Assembly: GCA_000949895.1 (NCBI GenBank)
Contig: JWIT01000014.1
Location: 1 to 64,000 of the forward strand
DNA length: 64,000 nt
Reading direction: 5' to 3'
From: Agrobacterium arsenijevicii
GTDB taxonomy: Bacteria; Pseudomonadota; Alphaproteobacteria; Rhizobiales; Rhizobiaceae
The notes under the pieces: generated by a model
Told to the model about the DNA's origin: nothing
Seen by the model: only the letters and a program-made list of their open reading frames with translations
Database searches by the model: none
Made by a program: the position numbers and the translations under genes
Shown here: piece after piece, positions 1 through 8,400 of the stretch
Layout: each line of letters starts with the position of its first letter
Numbering within the stretch: the first letter of the stretch is position 1

Positions 1-69
1 ATGCCATAGGTTTCCGTCAGCGTTCGGTTTCCGGCAGCCGTCAACTATGCTGTCGGTCCGCTCAGAGCC

Positions 70-411
70 GTGACACTTTTTGGCAGCCGGCCGTCTTCTT
101 TTTCAGCAAAGTCTAATTTTAAGCCTCGCGCAATCCTGGTCGATTTAAGTGCGATCGTTACACAACTGAGAAAAGCGATGAAGACTGCCCCAACAGATTA
201 CCCGGAAGATATTCTTACCACCGCTTGGTTCGTCACCGCCAAGCATCAATGTCGGGGAGAAAAAGATACTATCAAAATCGTCGCGGATGCGATTTGGCAG
301 GAACGTCTACGATGGATCAACGGGGAAGCAAATCTCGGCGACCAATCAGAAAACTCGCCATCGAATGGCGAAACATTGGCCGGATTAAGCATATCAGCGG
401 GAGCTGATTGA
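70..411 (+). CDS. Hypothetical small protein
   Basis: A 113-residue open frame that I do not recognise. The stretch from Met37 onward (MKTAPTDYPEDILTTAWFVT) is soluble, has ordinary amino-acid composition and could be a real short protein starting at 178; the first 36 residues look less protein-like. No clear Shine-Dalgarno sequence marks either start. It lies alone, with about 1.6 kb of mostly non-coding DNA downstream. It may be a decayed gene or a chance frame. Confidence 0.3.
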   Translation: MTLFGSRPSSFSAKSNFKPRAILVDLSAIVTQLRKAMKTAPTDYPEDILTTAWFVTAKHQCRGEKDTIKIVADAIWQERLRWINGEANLGDQSENSPSNGETLAGLSISAGAD

Positions 412-866
412 CAAATGTCCTGATCCGCACAATTAGTCTTGGTGTTTCAAGGGAACGAGCGACATATTTTAGCTCACACAAATTTCCCGAATATTTGCAG
501 TCATTATTGTATTCATTTTCATCAAGCATGCCGCTTCCAGTTAACTGGAGCGGCTTTTGATAAAGTCCGGAAATGATATTTTGCCGGATGTCTAAATCAG
601 TAATTTAACTTTGATTTTTGCAAATATCTTGAACATTGCTCTTCGAAGTCGCGTCTATACCTGTCTCGCAGCATGTGCTCGAGAGCCACCGACAGCTCAT
701 TGTTGTCAAAATATGCAGGGAACCCTGCGCGGCAGCGATGCGGTCTCCACAAACCTCGAACGGGCTATTCCACAACTTGGCGGTTATTACGGTTTGCTGT
801 GTCAGCGTTTGTGATCTGTCGGCTGCATTTGGTACGAGCGGTGCGTCAGGACATTTTCAAACACAA

Positions 867-961
867 AAAGGGCACCGAGTTTCCTCGGAGCCCTTTGATA
901 ATCTGGTAATTTTGGTTGCGGGGGCTCACAACCAACGATTCCTGCGATTGGTCGAGCGACC
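867..961. other. Cluster of three hairpins, possible structured RNA or terminator
   Basis: Three inverted repeats follow one another within 95 bp. 867-896 pairs AAAGGGC-A-CCGAG with CTCGG-A-GCCCTTT around a 4-nt loop. 912-918 TTGGTTG pairs with CAACCAA at 929-935. 950-961 is GGTCG-AG-CGACC. The first has the shape of a rho-independent terminator but lacks a long T run, and no gene ends next to it. A small RNA or remnant of a mobile element is possible. Confidence 0.4.
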
Positions 962-1011
962 CATTACATGGCTCGCAGCATAGTTTCCCGACGGTAGCCC
1001 TGAGTGGTGCC

Positions 1012-1194
1012 TGAACTGATGGGGTTGCATCGCTGTCGCAGCTGAATGCGTCATCCACATTGAAGGCTCGTCCCGCGAAGCTCCATCATGCGGTGACTGA
1101 TGTCGACCGCGAAGACAACCATGCACCCGGCAGCACCGCCTCAACGACTTCACGCTTGACGCCCCAGCGGCGATTAGACAACCCCATCAGTTCA
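1012..1194. repeat. 16-bp perfect inverted repeat
   Basis: TGAACTGATGGGGTTG at 1012-1027 is repeated in inverse orientation at 1179-1194, separated by 151 bp with no open gene. It could be the scar of a small non-autonomous element or ends of an eroded insertion sequence; no target duplication was evident. Confidence 0.45.
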
Positions 1195-1378
1195 CAACCG
1201 CCTAATATCATTCAACTTCTTTGCGGACCGACACTAAGACCACCCTGAAAAGGACCGCCGGCACACTTTTCAGATTGCTTTCAAATCACAGGTCATTTTT
1301 TGTCCGCACCCCATCTTCGGGACGACTGGATGGCGTACCTGCGGCGATGCATAGCAAGGCGCATGCGACGTCGGTCGG

Positions 1379-1671
1379 CTAGAAAATTTGCTTTAATACC
1401 TCTATTATCAAGATTACGCCGTGATGGTGACAGCTGTAATAGCGGAACTGCGCTTCTTTCCGGTTGATCACTAAACCAGAGCTATGAAGGCCCGCCAAGT
1501 GTTGGCTCAAAGCTGATTGAGATAACCCGACCTGCGGGCCAAGCTGTTCACATCTTCCTCGTGACGTACCAGGTGCGAACAGATCAGCAGCCGCTTCGCG
1601 TTAGAAAGCTGTTTGAGGAATGTGGCTTCAACTTGTCCACTCTAATCGGCCTTCTGTTTTTCACTGGCGGC
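1379..1671 (-). pseudogene. Broken ArsR-family regulator gene
   Basis: Reading the minus strand from about 1671, one frame gives an ArsR/SmtB-like N-terminal half (FLKQLSNAKRLLICSHL) interrupted upstream by an in-frame TAG after EKQKAD. After LARR, near 1522, the frame shifts and continues as GLSQSALSQHLAGLHSSGLV, then NRKEAQFRYYS to a stop at 1379-1381. The two halves together form the classical winged helix-turn-helix with recognition helix SQSALSQHL. One nonsense codon and one frameshift mean it cannot make a normal protein. No intact target gene of such a repressor is left beside it. The true start is uncertain. Confidence 0.75.
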
Positions 1672-2061
1672 CTCGCATCTTGCTATCGCAGAATAGCCGA
1701 TCCGATTGTGTGCTAATGTGCAGACTTATTCAGATATGTTGCCATGATTATCACCCTCAGGCGCAAAGTGGTTTGCGCGTTGGCATCGCCGACCAAGCCG
1801 TCAAAGTAAATTGCAACGCATCGTGTAATCTCGCCGTGGGAAGAACCACCGGTCAATTGGCATCGTAGGCGGCGCTGCCTCCATGGTTCAACGTATCAAA
1901 ATCGGATACTTGAATAACCCTAGAAGTATTGCGGTGTCGCGGATCATGGTAATACCGATCTGTCCGAACCCAGCTTCACGGAGATCACTCAACCGGTGGT
2001 TCGCGATCACCGAACAGGTAGCTGCGGCATCCGAGACTGGAGGAAATCGGATGCCTAGTTT
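1672..2061. other. Intergenic, no gene seen
   Basis: No supported gene. The plus strand at about 1884-1900 carries CGTATCAAAAT, identical to part of the promoter motif near 60860, but with no neighbouring gene start; I treat this as probable chance. Confidence 0.4.
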
Positions 2062-2679
2062 TTAGAACTTGTAGCTGGCGCCTACGAGAACCTTGTGCTG
2101 CGTTGCCCCGAACTCACCGATGGATGAGCCAAAGTCTTTATTGCCGAAGTCCGAATACCGATACTCGCCACGAACCAGAATATTATCTGTGACGGCATGC
2201 TCGACACCGCCCCCAGCTGTCCATCCGATAAGAATATCATCCTTCTTGTCCGCACCAGGAACATCGACTTTAACACCTGCAGCCGCAACACCCGCCGTGG
2301 CGAAGAACAAGGTGCGATCCCATGCATACCCGACACGGCCGCGACCAGACGCGTCCCATTCGACATTTGCGTCGCTGCTCTTTTCAAAATTGTAGTTGAA
2401 GTCGTTCTCGATACCAAAAACGATGTTTCCGTGCTGGAAATTGTAGCCGGCATGCCCTCCTGCTGAACCGCTGTCGAGATCCAGATCGGAGCCAAAAATC
2501 GTAGCCTGGTTCCAGTTGTATCCGCCCTGAGCGCCGAGATAGAAGCCAGACCAATCATAAGCGGAGGAAACCTGCTGCTCGCTCGGAGGCGAAGGTTGCT
2601 CATAGACAAGATCGGCGGCAAGAACCGGAGCTGCGGAAGAGAGCGCAAGCGCTGTGAAGGCCAAAAGTCTAAGTCTCAT
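2062..2679 (-). CDS. Outer-membrane beta-barrel protein, RopB/Omp25-like porin family
   Basis: The mature protein is a small (about 205 residue) outer-membrane beta-barrel of the rhizobial RopB / Brucella Omp25-Omp31 family, contributing to envelope integrity. The chosen start (MRLRLLAFTALALSSA) gives a signal peptide ending near VLA-AD and is preceded by AGGAAC; a longer frame starting 81 bp upstream would bury the signal peptide. Visible family features are DWSGFYLGAQGGYNW near the mature N-terminus, repeated aromatic/glycine-rich strands (GRVGYAWDRTLFFATAGVA), VRGEYRYSDFG, and the C-terminal strand HKVLVGASYKF ending in Phe, the usual barrel-assembly signal. It is transcribed alone. Confidence 0.9.
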   Translation of the reverse strand: MRLRLLAFTALALSSAAPVLAADLVYEQPSPPSEQQVSSAYDWSGFYLGAQGGYNWNQATIFGSDLDLDSGSAGGHAGYNFQHGNIVFGIENDFNYNFEKSSDANVEWDASGRGRVGYAWDRTLFFATAGVAAAGVKVDVPGADKKDDILIGWTAGGGVEHAVTDNILVRGEYRYSDFGNKDFGSSIGEFGATQHKVLVGASYKF

Positions 2680-2781
2680 GGGATCGTTCCTGTGTTGAAT
2701 TGGGGAGCAGGGATTGCCGGCGGCCCGATCTGCTCTTTCGAGACAATGACCCAGAGGCATGTTGCAGAGTGTCTTTTCAGA

Positions 2782-3087
2782 TTATGTTTTGTTGCAGCGC
2801 AGAATTCCTGCCGGCCGTCTGCCTTCGGCTTCCTTTTCGACGACTGCAGATACAGGCACGTCTGATCGCCGCATGTCACGACAGCTTGCAGTCAAGTGCC
2901 GCTTGCGCTCTTCATGCAGCAAACGCCGTAGTTGGCCGGAAGATATCCCATCGGCTTGCATCACCTGATCGTTGAGAACATCATGAATTGTCAATTCGCC
3001 GTCCAACATTCCTGTGGAGAACTTATGGACGACCCAAATAGTCTTGCGATGTCGAAAGCAGGCCGACATTAAGGCAGAATATTCCAT
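2782..3087 (-). CDS. Possible small hypothetical protein
   Basis: The segment from Met27 (start near 3009: LTIHDVLNDQVMQADGISSG, then LRRLLHEE) resembles short rhizobial proteins of unknown function that share an 'IHD-L-D-ADGIS' pattern and are typically 50-70 residues. An AGGA lies just before that Met. The upstream 26 residues and the C-terminal tail look like read-through. It may be an intact short gene, a decayed one, or chance. Confidence 0.25.
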   Translation of the reverse strand: MEYSALMSACFRHRKTIWVVHKFSTGMLDGELTIHDVLNDQVMQADGISSGQLRRLLHEERKRHLTASCRDMRRSDVPVSAVVEKEAEGRRPAGILRCNKT

Positions 3088-3343
3088 TACATTGCGATTT
3101 GTGAAGGGACGCCCGTGAGGTCTACACTGAACTTGCCGGGCAGACTATCGGAGAGTCTGGCGCATATTGGCAGACGTCTGCGTCGGAGTTTGGATCATGC
3201 TTCAATACAGCCGTCGGCAAGTGCAACCACTGTAATCAAAACTGCTCTGCCTGAAAATGGAACCCGGGCCAGGGTGTATCCCAGTTATGACCCGGAGCGG
3301 TAGGGTGCCGCAGGCCGGTCAAGTAACCGCCAGTGTTTGTTAG

Positions 3344-4499
3344 GAGACCTGTGCGCGGGAAGAATTTCGCATTGATTTTCTTTGATCTTTTCGGCTTCCG
3401 GGGTAAAGGGCGGAAAGATGTTAGCGCCGACGCCGGCGGCTGTGTCTTCTGACGCTCTCGTATGAGCGTCAGTGGTGTTTTGCGTGCTATCCAGCCATAG
3501 CGATGACCTTCAAACTGCGTTTCATATTGTAGGCGATGGCAGTGAGGCGAATTTGAACGCCTGCCTTGGCGAGCCCTCGCCATCGCATCCGTCGAAGGCC
3601 GTAGCTTCGTTTCCATGTGCCGAAGATCTTCTCGATCCGGCCACGAATGCGGTGGATCGGTTGGTTAAAGGCCTCAAGGCGCGCCTGTGTTTCGGCTTCG
3701 TCCCGTCCCCCCATACCGGTAGCAACGACGCGTGGTGTTCCACCCTTGGCACGCACCGCGTCGCCGAAATGATTGCCACGGTAGGCGCCGTCGGCAAACA
3801 CGTCGCCGGGATTGTCGGGCAGAGCATCGGGGCCGGCCTTGCCGTCATTGATGTTGGCGGGTGTTATGGCGATTTCCTCGACAAGGGCCGTTTCCGCATC
3901 AGCGCCGACATGGGCCTTGAAGCCATGAACCACCGGTCGGCCCTTATGCTTGACCCAACGGCCCTCATTGTCGTCCTCACTGGCAGAGGCGATGATCGTC
4001 ACATCGACAAGTGTGCCGGTCTTCACTTGGATAGCTTTGGCCTTGAGTTGGCCGGTGATCGCGTCGAATAGGATCTTGTCCAGACCATTTGCCACAAGAG
4101 CTTTTCGAAAACGCACAAAGGCCGTGCGCTCCGGTGTCGGCTCTGAGGCCGAAAACCCGCAGAACCGTCGGAACGATCCTCTGTCGTCCAACGCCTCGGC
4201 GAGCTTGACGTCGGACAAATCATACCAGATCGACAGCAGCATCGCCTTGAATAAGTCCATTGGCGGGCAGGCAGGCTCGCCCTTCGCAGAGCAGGAAATC
4301 ACGCCAAGGGATTGATCGACCGGTACCCAGTCAATCAATCCGGCAAGCTCATCCAAAGACGAATGCTGGCCGCGATCAACGGCAAAACCGAACTTTTCCT
4401 GACCAATGCTCCGACGCGACATCGCATCCCTCAATCCATTGTTCAAATTGAGAGAATCACAGATCAATACGTCAGTAAAGACACCCGCGCACAGGTCTC
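3344..4499 (-). mobile_element. IS5-family insertion sequence (1156 bp)
   Basis: The element is bounded by a perfect 16-bp terminal inverted repeat: GAGACCTGTGCGCGGG at 3344-3359 and its complement at 4484-4499. It carries one transposase gene on the minus strand. The flanks (TTAG on the left, ATAA on the right) share only a central TA, so no convincing target-site duplication is preserved; either the duplication is only TA or the outer sequence has recombined since insertion. Confidence 0.85.
3487..4467 (-). CDS. IS5-family transposase
   Basis: A full-length (about 310-326 residue) DDE transposase of the IS5 family. Visible landmarks are the N-terminal DUF772-type region (FKAMLLSIWYDLSDVKLAEAL), first catalytic Asp in GTLVDVTIIASAS, second in DVFADGAYRGNHF, and the C-terminal region with the final Glu in RIRGRIEKIFGTWKRSYGL. 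The internal Met16 (MSRRSIGQEKFGF, base 4422) is the likelier start because family members begin there. The gene fills the insertion sequence and appears intact, so the element may still be mobile. Confidence 0.9.
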   Translation of the reverse strand: MICDSLNLNNGLRDAMSRRSIGQEKFGFAVDRGQHSSLDELAGLIDWVPVDQSLGVISCSAKGEPACPPMDLFKAMLLSIWYDLSDVKLAEALDDRGSFRRFCGFSASEPTPERTAFVRFRKALVANGLDKILFDAITGQLKAKAIQVKTGTLVDVTIIASASEDDNEGRWVKHKGRPVVHGFKAHVGADAETALVEEIAITPANINDGKAGPDALPDNPGDVFADGAYRGNHFGDAVRAKGGTPRVVATGMGGRDEAETQARLEAFNQPIHRIRGRIEKIFGTWKRSYGLRRMRWRGLAKAGVQIRLTAIAYNMKRSLKVIAMAG

Positions 4500-4546
4500 A
4501 TAACAGCGTCCGGAGGGCGCTATTTCGCGCGCCCCAAAGCGGGCCG

Positions 4547-5560
4547 CTATTTGCCAGAAAGGACTTCATCGACATTCTGGGAGATTACAGCGAGCCACGG
4601 TACATAGTAGTGCTGTTCCTTTCCGTCGTTCCACACAAGCTTACCACCGTTAACGTCCCAAACCGCTGCGCGAGGCTTGTAACCGCGACCGACTAGCTTG
4701 TTCAGCGCAAGATCAATCGCGCCCTGCGCCTGACCCTTTGCGTCTTGCAGAATCGACATTGTCTGATCGCCACGCTTAACAGCATCCAGCGCATCCTTGA
4801 TGCCATCGACGCCGGCAACCGGCAGCTTCTTGGGATCGAGGCCATGGCTGCGGATGCCTTCGATGGCGCCAACGGCCATTTCGTCATTCTCAGCCATAAC
4901 GCCCTGGATTTCGTCACCATGCGAGGTGAGTAAATTTTCCATAAGGCTAATCGCCTCCGCCCTGGACCAATTTGCCGTGTTTTGGCCGAGCACGGTAACG
5001 CCGGGGTTGGCCTTCAGGACATTCTGGATACCTTCAAGACGCTGAACCTGTGCTGACTGACCCAGCATGCCTTCCAGCACGACGACTTTTGCATTCTTGC
5101 CGGCCTTGTCGATCACCGCCTTGGCGAGAAGCTCGCCGGCCTCGACATCGTTTGAATTGATATAGGCTTCGTAGAGTTCGACTTGAGAAACCACCGTATT
5201 GGAGCCGAACACCGGAATGCCGGCGCTCTTTGCGCGCTGGATTGGGTCATTGCCAGCGTCGATGTCGACGGGGATGAAGATGATCGCGTCGTACTTATCG
5301 GTGATTGCCGTATCAAAGAGGTTGGACTGCGTGAGCACATCCTGGCGTCCGTCCAGAATGGTCAGCGTCGCCGTGCCGTCGGCCAGTGCCGGATGGGCCT
5401 TGGCGGCATCGGCCCACAGAACGTTGTATTCGGTGTTGAGGCTTTGCACGATGGCGGCAATTTTCAAAGGCTTGGCGTTGGCGACGCTCCCCAACACAAT
5501 CGACGTCATAAATGCCAGGCCTGCAGCCGCTCCCACAAGCACTCGTCTGGTTATGTTCAT
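4547..5560 (-). CDS. Sugar ABC transporter substrate-binding protein (RbsB-like)
   Basis: Periplasmic binding protein of the ribose/galactose type (Peripla_BP_4), about 337 residues. The start MNITRRVLVGAAAG is preceded by GGAGGAG at good spacing; five residues upstream would also read as coding. A signal peptide ends at ANA-KPLKI. The fold shows the two-lobe pattern (TILDGRQDVLTQSNLFDTAI, ...VFGSNTVVSQ, ...MAENDEMAVGAIEGIRSHG, VAGVDGIKDALDAV). It is the distal gene of the minus-strand operon with permease and ATPase. It is a paralogue of the protein encoded at 17338-18345, sharing the layout Q-LNTEYN/GLKNEYAQ, ANWSRAE/GNWSRSE and ENDEM/QNDEM. The likely ligand is a polyol or ketohexose, from the neighbouring enzymes. 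Confidence 0.9.
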   Translation of the reverse strand: MNITRRVLVGAAAGLAFMTSIVLGSVANAKPLKIAAIVQSLNTEYNVLWADAAKAHPALADGTATLTILDGRQDVLTQSNLFDTAITDKYDAIIFIPVDIDAGNDPIQRAKSAGIPVFGSNTVVSQVELYEAYINSNDVEAGELLAKAVIDKAGKNAKVVVLEGMLGQSAQVQRLEGIQNVLKANPGVTVLGQNTANWSRAEAISLMENLLTSHGDEIQGVMAENDEMAVGAIEGIRSHGLDPKKLPVAGVDGIKDALDAVKRGDQTMSILQDAKGQAQGAIDLALNKLVGRGYKPRAAVWDVNGGKLVWNDGKEQHYYVPWLAVISQNVDEVLSGK

Positions 5561-5605
5561 GATTTTCTCCTCCACTTTTCAAGGCACGCTTGCCGTTGAT
5601 TGACT

Positions 5606-6574
5606 TTATTCACCACCCATCCGGGTCCGGTCGATCAGCACGGCCATCACGATGATCGAGCCCTTTATGATCTGCTGGTAGTATGAAGACACGCCCATGA
5701 GATCGAGCCCGTTGCTGATCATGCCGATGATCAGCACGCCAACGAGTGTGTAGCCGATGCGGCCGACGCCCCCGGTGAGGCTGGTGCCGCCGATGACGAC
5801 GGCCGCAATGGCATCGAGTTCGTAGCCAATGCCGGCCTGCGGCAGCGCAGATGTCGTGCGCGCCGTCAGCATCACCCCGGCAAGGCCCGCCAAGGCGCCC
5901 ATGATGGCGTAAACAGAAAAGGTAATCGCCCGAACGTTGATACCGCTTGTCTTTGCGCTGCGCGGATTGCCACCGACCGCATAGATGCGTCGTCCGTAGA
6001 CCGTGTATCGAAGAACGACGGCCGCGACGGCAAACACAATTGCGAAAATGATAACCGGAACCGGGATGCCGACGATCGACCCCTGGCCCAACCAACGAAA
6101 GCCAACGCTGAGGTTCGGGATAGGCCGCCCACCGGAATACAGAAGCGTCGCCCCACGGGCCACACTCAGCATGCCCAGAGTGGTAACGAACGCCGGAACT
6201 CTAAAATGGGCGATGAACAAGCCGTTGACAGCACCACAGAACGAGCCCGCAATGACACCGGCGACGAGAGCGATGGCCGGGTTGAGGGCGTCAGGCCCGG
6301 TCACTAAACTTGCGCTCGCGGCACCCGCGAGCGCAAGTATCGATCCTATCGAGAGATCGATCCCCGCCGTTAGAATAACGAAGGTCATGCCGATGGCGAG
6401 TACGCCGTTGATCGAGACCTGGCGCAGGACGTTGATGAGATTGTTGGGCGACAGAAAATTCGGCGAAGCGATCGACAGAACAACGAATAGAAGCACGAAG
6501 GAGATGACGATGCCATAGCGCGCGACGATAGTCGCGGCAGAGGAATCGCCAATTTTTTGGACCATAGCATTCAC
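5606..6574 (-). CDS. Sugar ABC transporter permease (RbsC-like)
   Basis: Inner-membrane permease of the BPD_transp_2 family, about 322 residues with roughly 8-10 hydrophobic segments. The characteristic region ILTAGIDLSIGSILALAGAA and the EAA-like loop NPRSAKTSGINVRAITFSVY are present, as is the C-terminal IAAVVIGGTSLTGGVGRIGYT. I prefer the GTG start at 6574 (GTG-AAT-GCT-ATG) because GGAGG lies 7 nt upstream; the ATG three codons later is the alternative. Further upstream the frame overlaps the ATPase gene and is not real. It pairs with the genes at 4547 and 6604 to form one importer. Confidence 0.9.
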   Translation of the reverse strand: MNAMVQKIGDSSAATIVARYGIVISFVLLFVVLSIASPNFLSPNNLINVLRQVSINGVLAIGMTFVILTAGIDLSIGSILALAGAASASLVTGPDALNPAIALVAGVIAGSFCGAVNGLFIAHFRVPAFVTTLGMLSVARGATLLYSGGRPIPNLSVGFRWLGQGSIVGIPVPVIIFAIVFAVAAVVLRYTVYGRRIYAVGGNPRSAKTSGINVRAITFSVYAIMGALAGLAGVMLTARTTSALPQAGIGYELDAIAAVVIGGTSLTGGVGRIGYTLVGVLIIGMISNGLDLMGVSSYYQQIIKGSIIVMAVLIDRTRMGGE

Positions 6575-6603
6575 GATAAAACCTCCACAAACTTTTGATG
6601 CGG

Positions 6604-8127
6604 CTACGAGGCCAGATGGACGAGCGTTTCCTGGTCCGCCTCGGGGGCCGATAGGGTTCCGGCGATCTTGCCGCGGCGAAACACGATAATTCTGTCGGCG
6701 TTGCCCAGGATCTCGGGTATCTCCGAGGAGACCATCAGCACCGCGTTTCCGGCAGAGACGAACTCGGACAGAAAGGCGTAGATCTCCCTTTTCGCGCCCT
6801 CGTCGACGCCGCGCGTCGGCTCGTCGCAAATCAGCACCCGCGGGTTTGTGTCGATACAGCGGGCCAACACAACTTTCTGCTGGTTTCCGCCACTGAGTTT
6901 TTGGACTTCAAGATCTGGGGATGCCGTCTTGATGGAAAAACGCTTGATGCGCTCGCCAATACTTTGCCGCTCGGCGGCGGCGCTCATAAAGCCCGCTTTT
7001 GAATAGTTCGAAAGGTTGGCGATGGTGATGTTGTGAGCAACCGATGCCGTCAGGGAGAGCCCCGTCTGCTTCCGGTCTTCCGTGACGAGCGATATGCCGG
7101 CGGCAATCGACTGCGCCGGCGTCTTGAGTGCCACCGGCAAGCCATCGATCAGAATGTCGCCGGAGTCGCGCGGCGCAATGCCATAAAGCGCGTTGACAAA
7201 TTCGCTGCGGCCGGACCCCAGCAGGCCGTACAATCCGACGATTTCACCTGCATGCAGGGTGACATCGATACCGTCAAATTTTCCGCGCGAGGAGAAGTCG
7301 CGCGCTTCCAGCAACGGCTTGACGTCGTCCGACATTTTCGACACCCGTCGATGATCAAGAAGATCGCGCCCGACGATCGAGCGGATAAGGCCTTGCCGAT
7401 CTGTATCCGTGATCGCTCCAGCTTCCACGAATCGTCCGTCCCGGAAAACCGTGTAGTCATCAGCGATTTCAAAAATTTCGGTCAGACGATGCGAAACATA
7501 GATCACGCCAACGCCCTGCGCCGTCAATGTCTTGATCGCATCGAAGAGCATGCCCGTCTCCCGCTCGCCGATGGCGGAGGTGGGTTCGTCCATGATCAGG
7601 ATTTCGCTTCGACGGCTTATGGCTTTGGTGATTTCAACGAGCTGTGCCTGCGCCACGGAAAGGTCCCGCAGGCGAGATCGTGGTGAGATCGGGAATTTCA
7701 GACGCGTCAGGATGTCTTCGGCGTCTGCAATCATCCGTCGATCGTCGACGAAAATACCGCCCCGACATTGTTCCCTACCGAGGTAAAGGTTTTCCGCGAC
7801 CGTCATGTCCAAGAAAGGACTGAGTTCCTGGGTGATGATCGCAATGCCGCGGTCGAGAGCGGCCGACGGCGTCGCGAAGCTCACATCCTCGCCCTTGATC
7901 GCGATTGTCCCGCTGTCGCGTTGCAACAGGCCCATGAGTATGCCGAGGAAGGTCGACTTTCCCGCGCCATTGCCGCCGCACAATGCGTTGACGGAACCTG
8001 ACCTCAGTTGGATACGCCCGTCGATAAGCGCTGGAACCTTGTTGAAGCTCTTCGCGACGTGAGACGCCGACAGGAGGAGTGGTTGAAGAGGCTCATCGCC
8101 ATGCTTCACTATGATGCCTTCAACCAT
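6604..8127 (-). CDS. Sugar ABC transporter ATP-binding protein (RbsA-like, two ATPase domains)
   Basis: Cytoplasmic ATPase of about 507 residues with two fused nucleotide-binding domains. The first has Walker A CGGNGAGKST, a signature region near DLSVAQAQLVEITKAIS and Walker B ILIMDEPTSAIG. The second has the degenerate P-loop GLLGSGRSEF usual in this family, signature LSGGNQQKVVLARC and Walker B VLICDEPTRGVDEG. The start is the ATG at 8127 after GGAGGAG; an upstream ATG eight codons earlier lacks a ribosome site. It is the first gene of the transporter operon. A xylO-like operator lies about 95 bp upstream. Confidence 0.92.
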   Translation of the reverse strand: MVEGIIVKHGDEPLQPLLLSASHVAKSFNKVPALIDGRIQLRSGSVNALCGGNGAGKSTFLGILMGLLQRDSGTIAIKGEDVSFATPSAALDRGIAIITQELSPFLDMTVAENLYLGREQCRGGIFVDDRRMIADAEDILTRLKFPISPRSRLRDLSVAQAQLVEITKAISRRSEILIMDEPTSAIGERETGMLFDAIKTLTAQGVGVIYVSHRLTEIFEIADDYTVFRDGRFVEAGAITDTDRQGLIRSIVGRDLLDHRRVSKMSDDVKPLLEARDFSSRGKFDGIDVTLHAGEIVGLYGLLGSGRSEFVNALYGIAPRDSGDILIDGLPVALKTPAQSIAAGISLVTEDRKQTGLSLTASVAHNITIANLSNYSKAGFMSAAAERQSIGERIKRFSIKTASPDLEVQKLSGGNQQKVVLARCIDTNPRVLICDEPTRGVDEGAKREIYAFLSEFVSAGNAVLMVSSEIPEILGNADRIIVFRRGKIAGTLSAPEADQETLVHLAS

Positions 8128-8219
8128 GGGGCTCTCCTCCATCCTCTCCATCCGACGAGCCGCTCCAGCCGGCTCACCGCATGGGGCCAGTTAGTGCCGC
8201 TAATCGGCCTCTCACGATA

Positions 8220-8242
8220 TTAGTATGTTTTCACAACAAATA
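8220..8242 (-). promoter_or_regulatory. Putative ROK-repressor operator upstream of transporter 1
   Basis: The site reads TTAGTATGTTTT then CACAACAAATA. It matches the classical xylO/ROK operator pattern TTAGTTTGTTT-N3-CAACAAA at most arm positions. A related site lies at 14464-14488 in front of the other transporter of this locus. The ROK regulator encoded at 12218-13570 is the obvious candidate ligand-responsive repressor. The site is inferred from similarity only. Confidence 0.55.
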
Positions 8243-8400
8243 GAGTTGAGTCAAGATCATATGCGCCTAAAAGAGAATATTACTACATTAAATCAATGTC
8301 TTAAATACACCTTTGTCAGCGCATACGAACGCGCCGCGCAAGCCTTCGCCGCACCTGACCTCTTACCGATTTCTAAAAATACGATTTGCCTTTCAGCGGC

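Larger units (their letters stand above)
412..1378. other. Long stretch without a recognisable gene
   Basis: I see no convincing coding region here on either strand. It contains a cluster of three hairpins (867-961) and a 16-bp inverted repeat (1012-1027 and 1179-1194). On the minus strand around 1100-1195 there is a short frame (LMGLSNRRWGVKREVVEAVL) that vaguely recalls the N-terminus of an IS66-type accessory protein, but the match is too weak to call. Confidence 0.5.

Noticed and set aside
1100-1195. IS66-type accessory protein fragment on the minus strand
   Set aside because: The resemblance is limited to a few residues (NRRW...VKREVVEAVL.PGA) with stops soon after; it is too weak to annotate.
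1884-1900. A third copy of the shared promoter motif (GGTTCAACGTATCAAAAT)
   Set aside because: Only the right half matches the copy near 60860, spacing differs by one base and no gene start is near.
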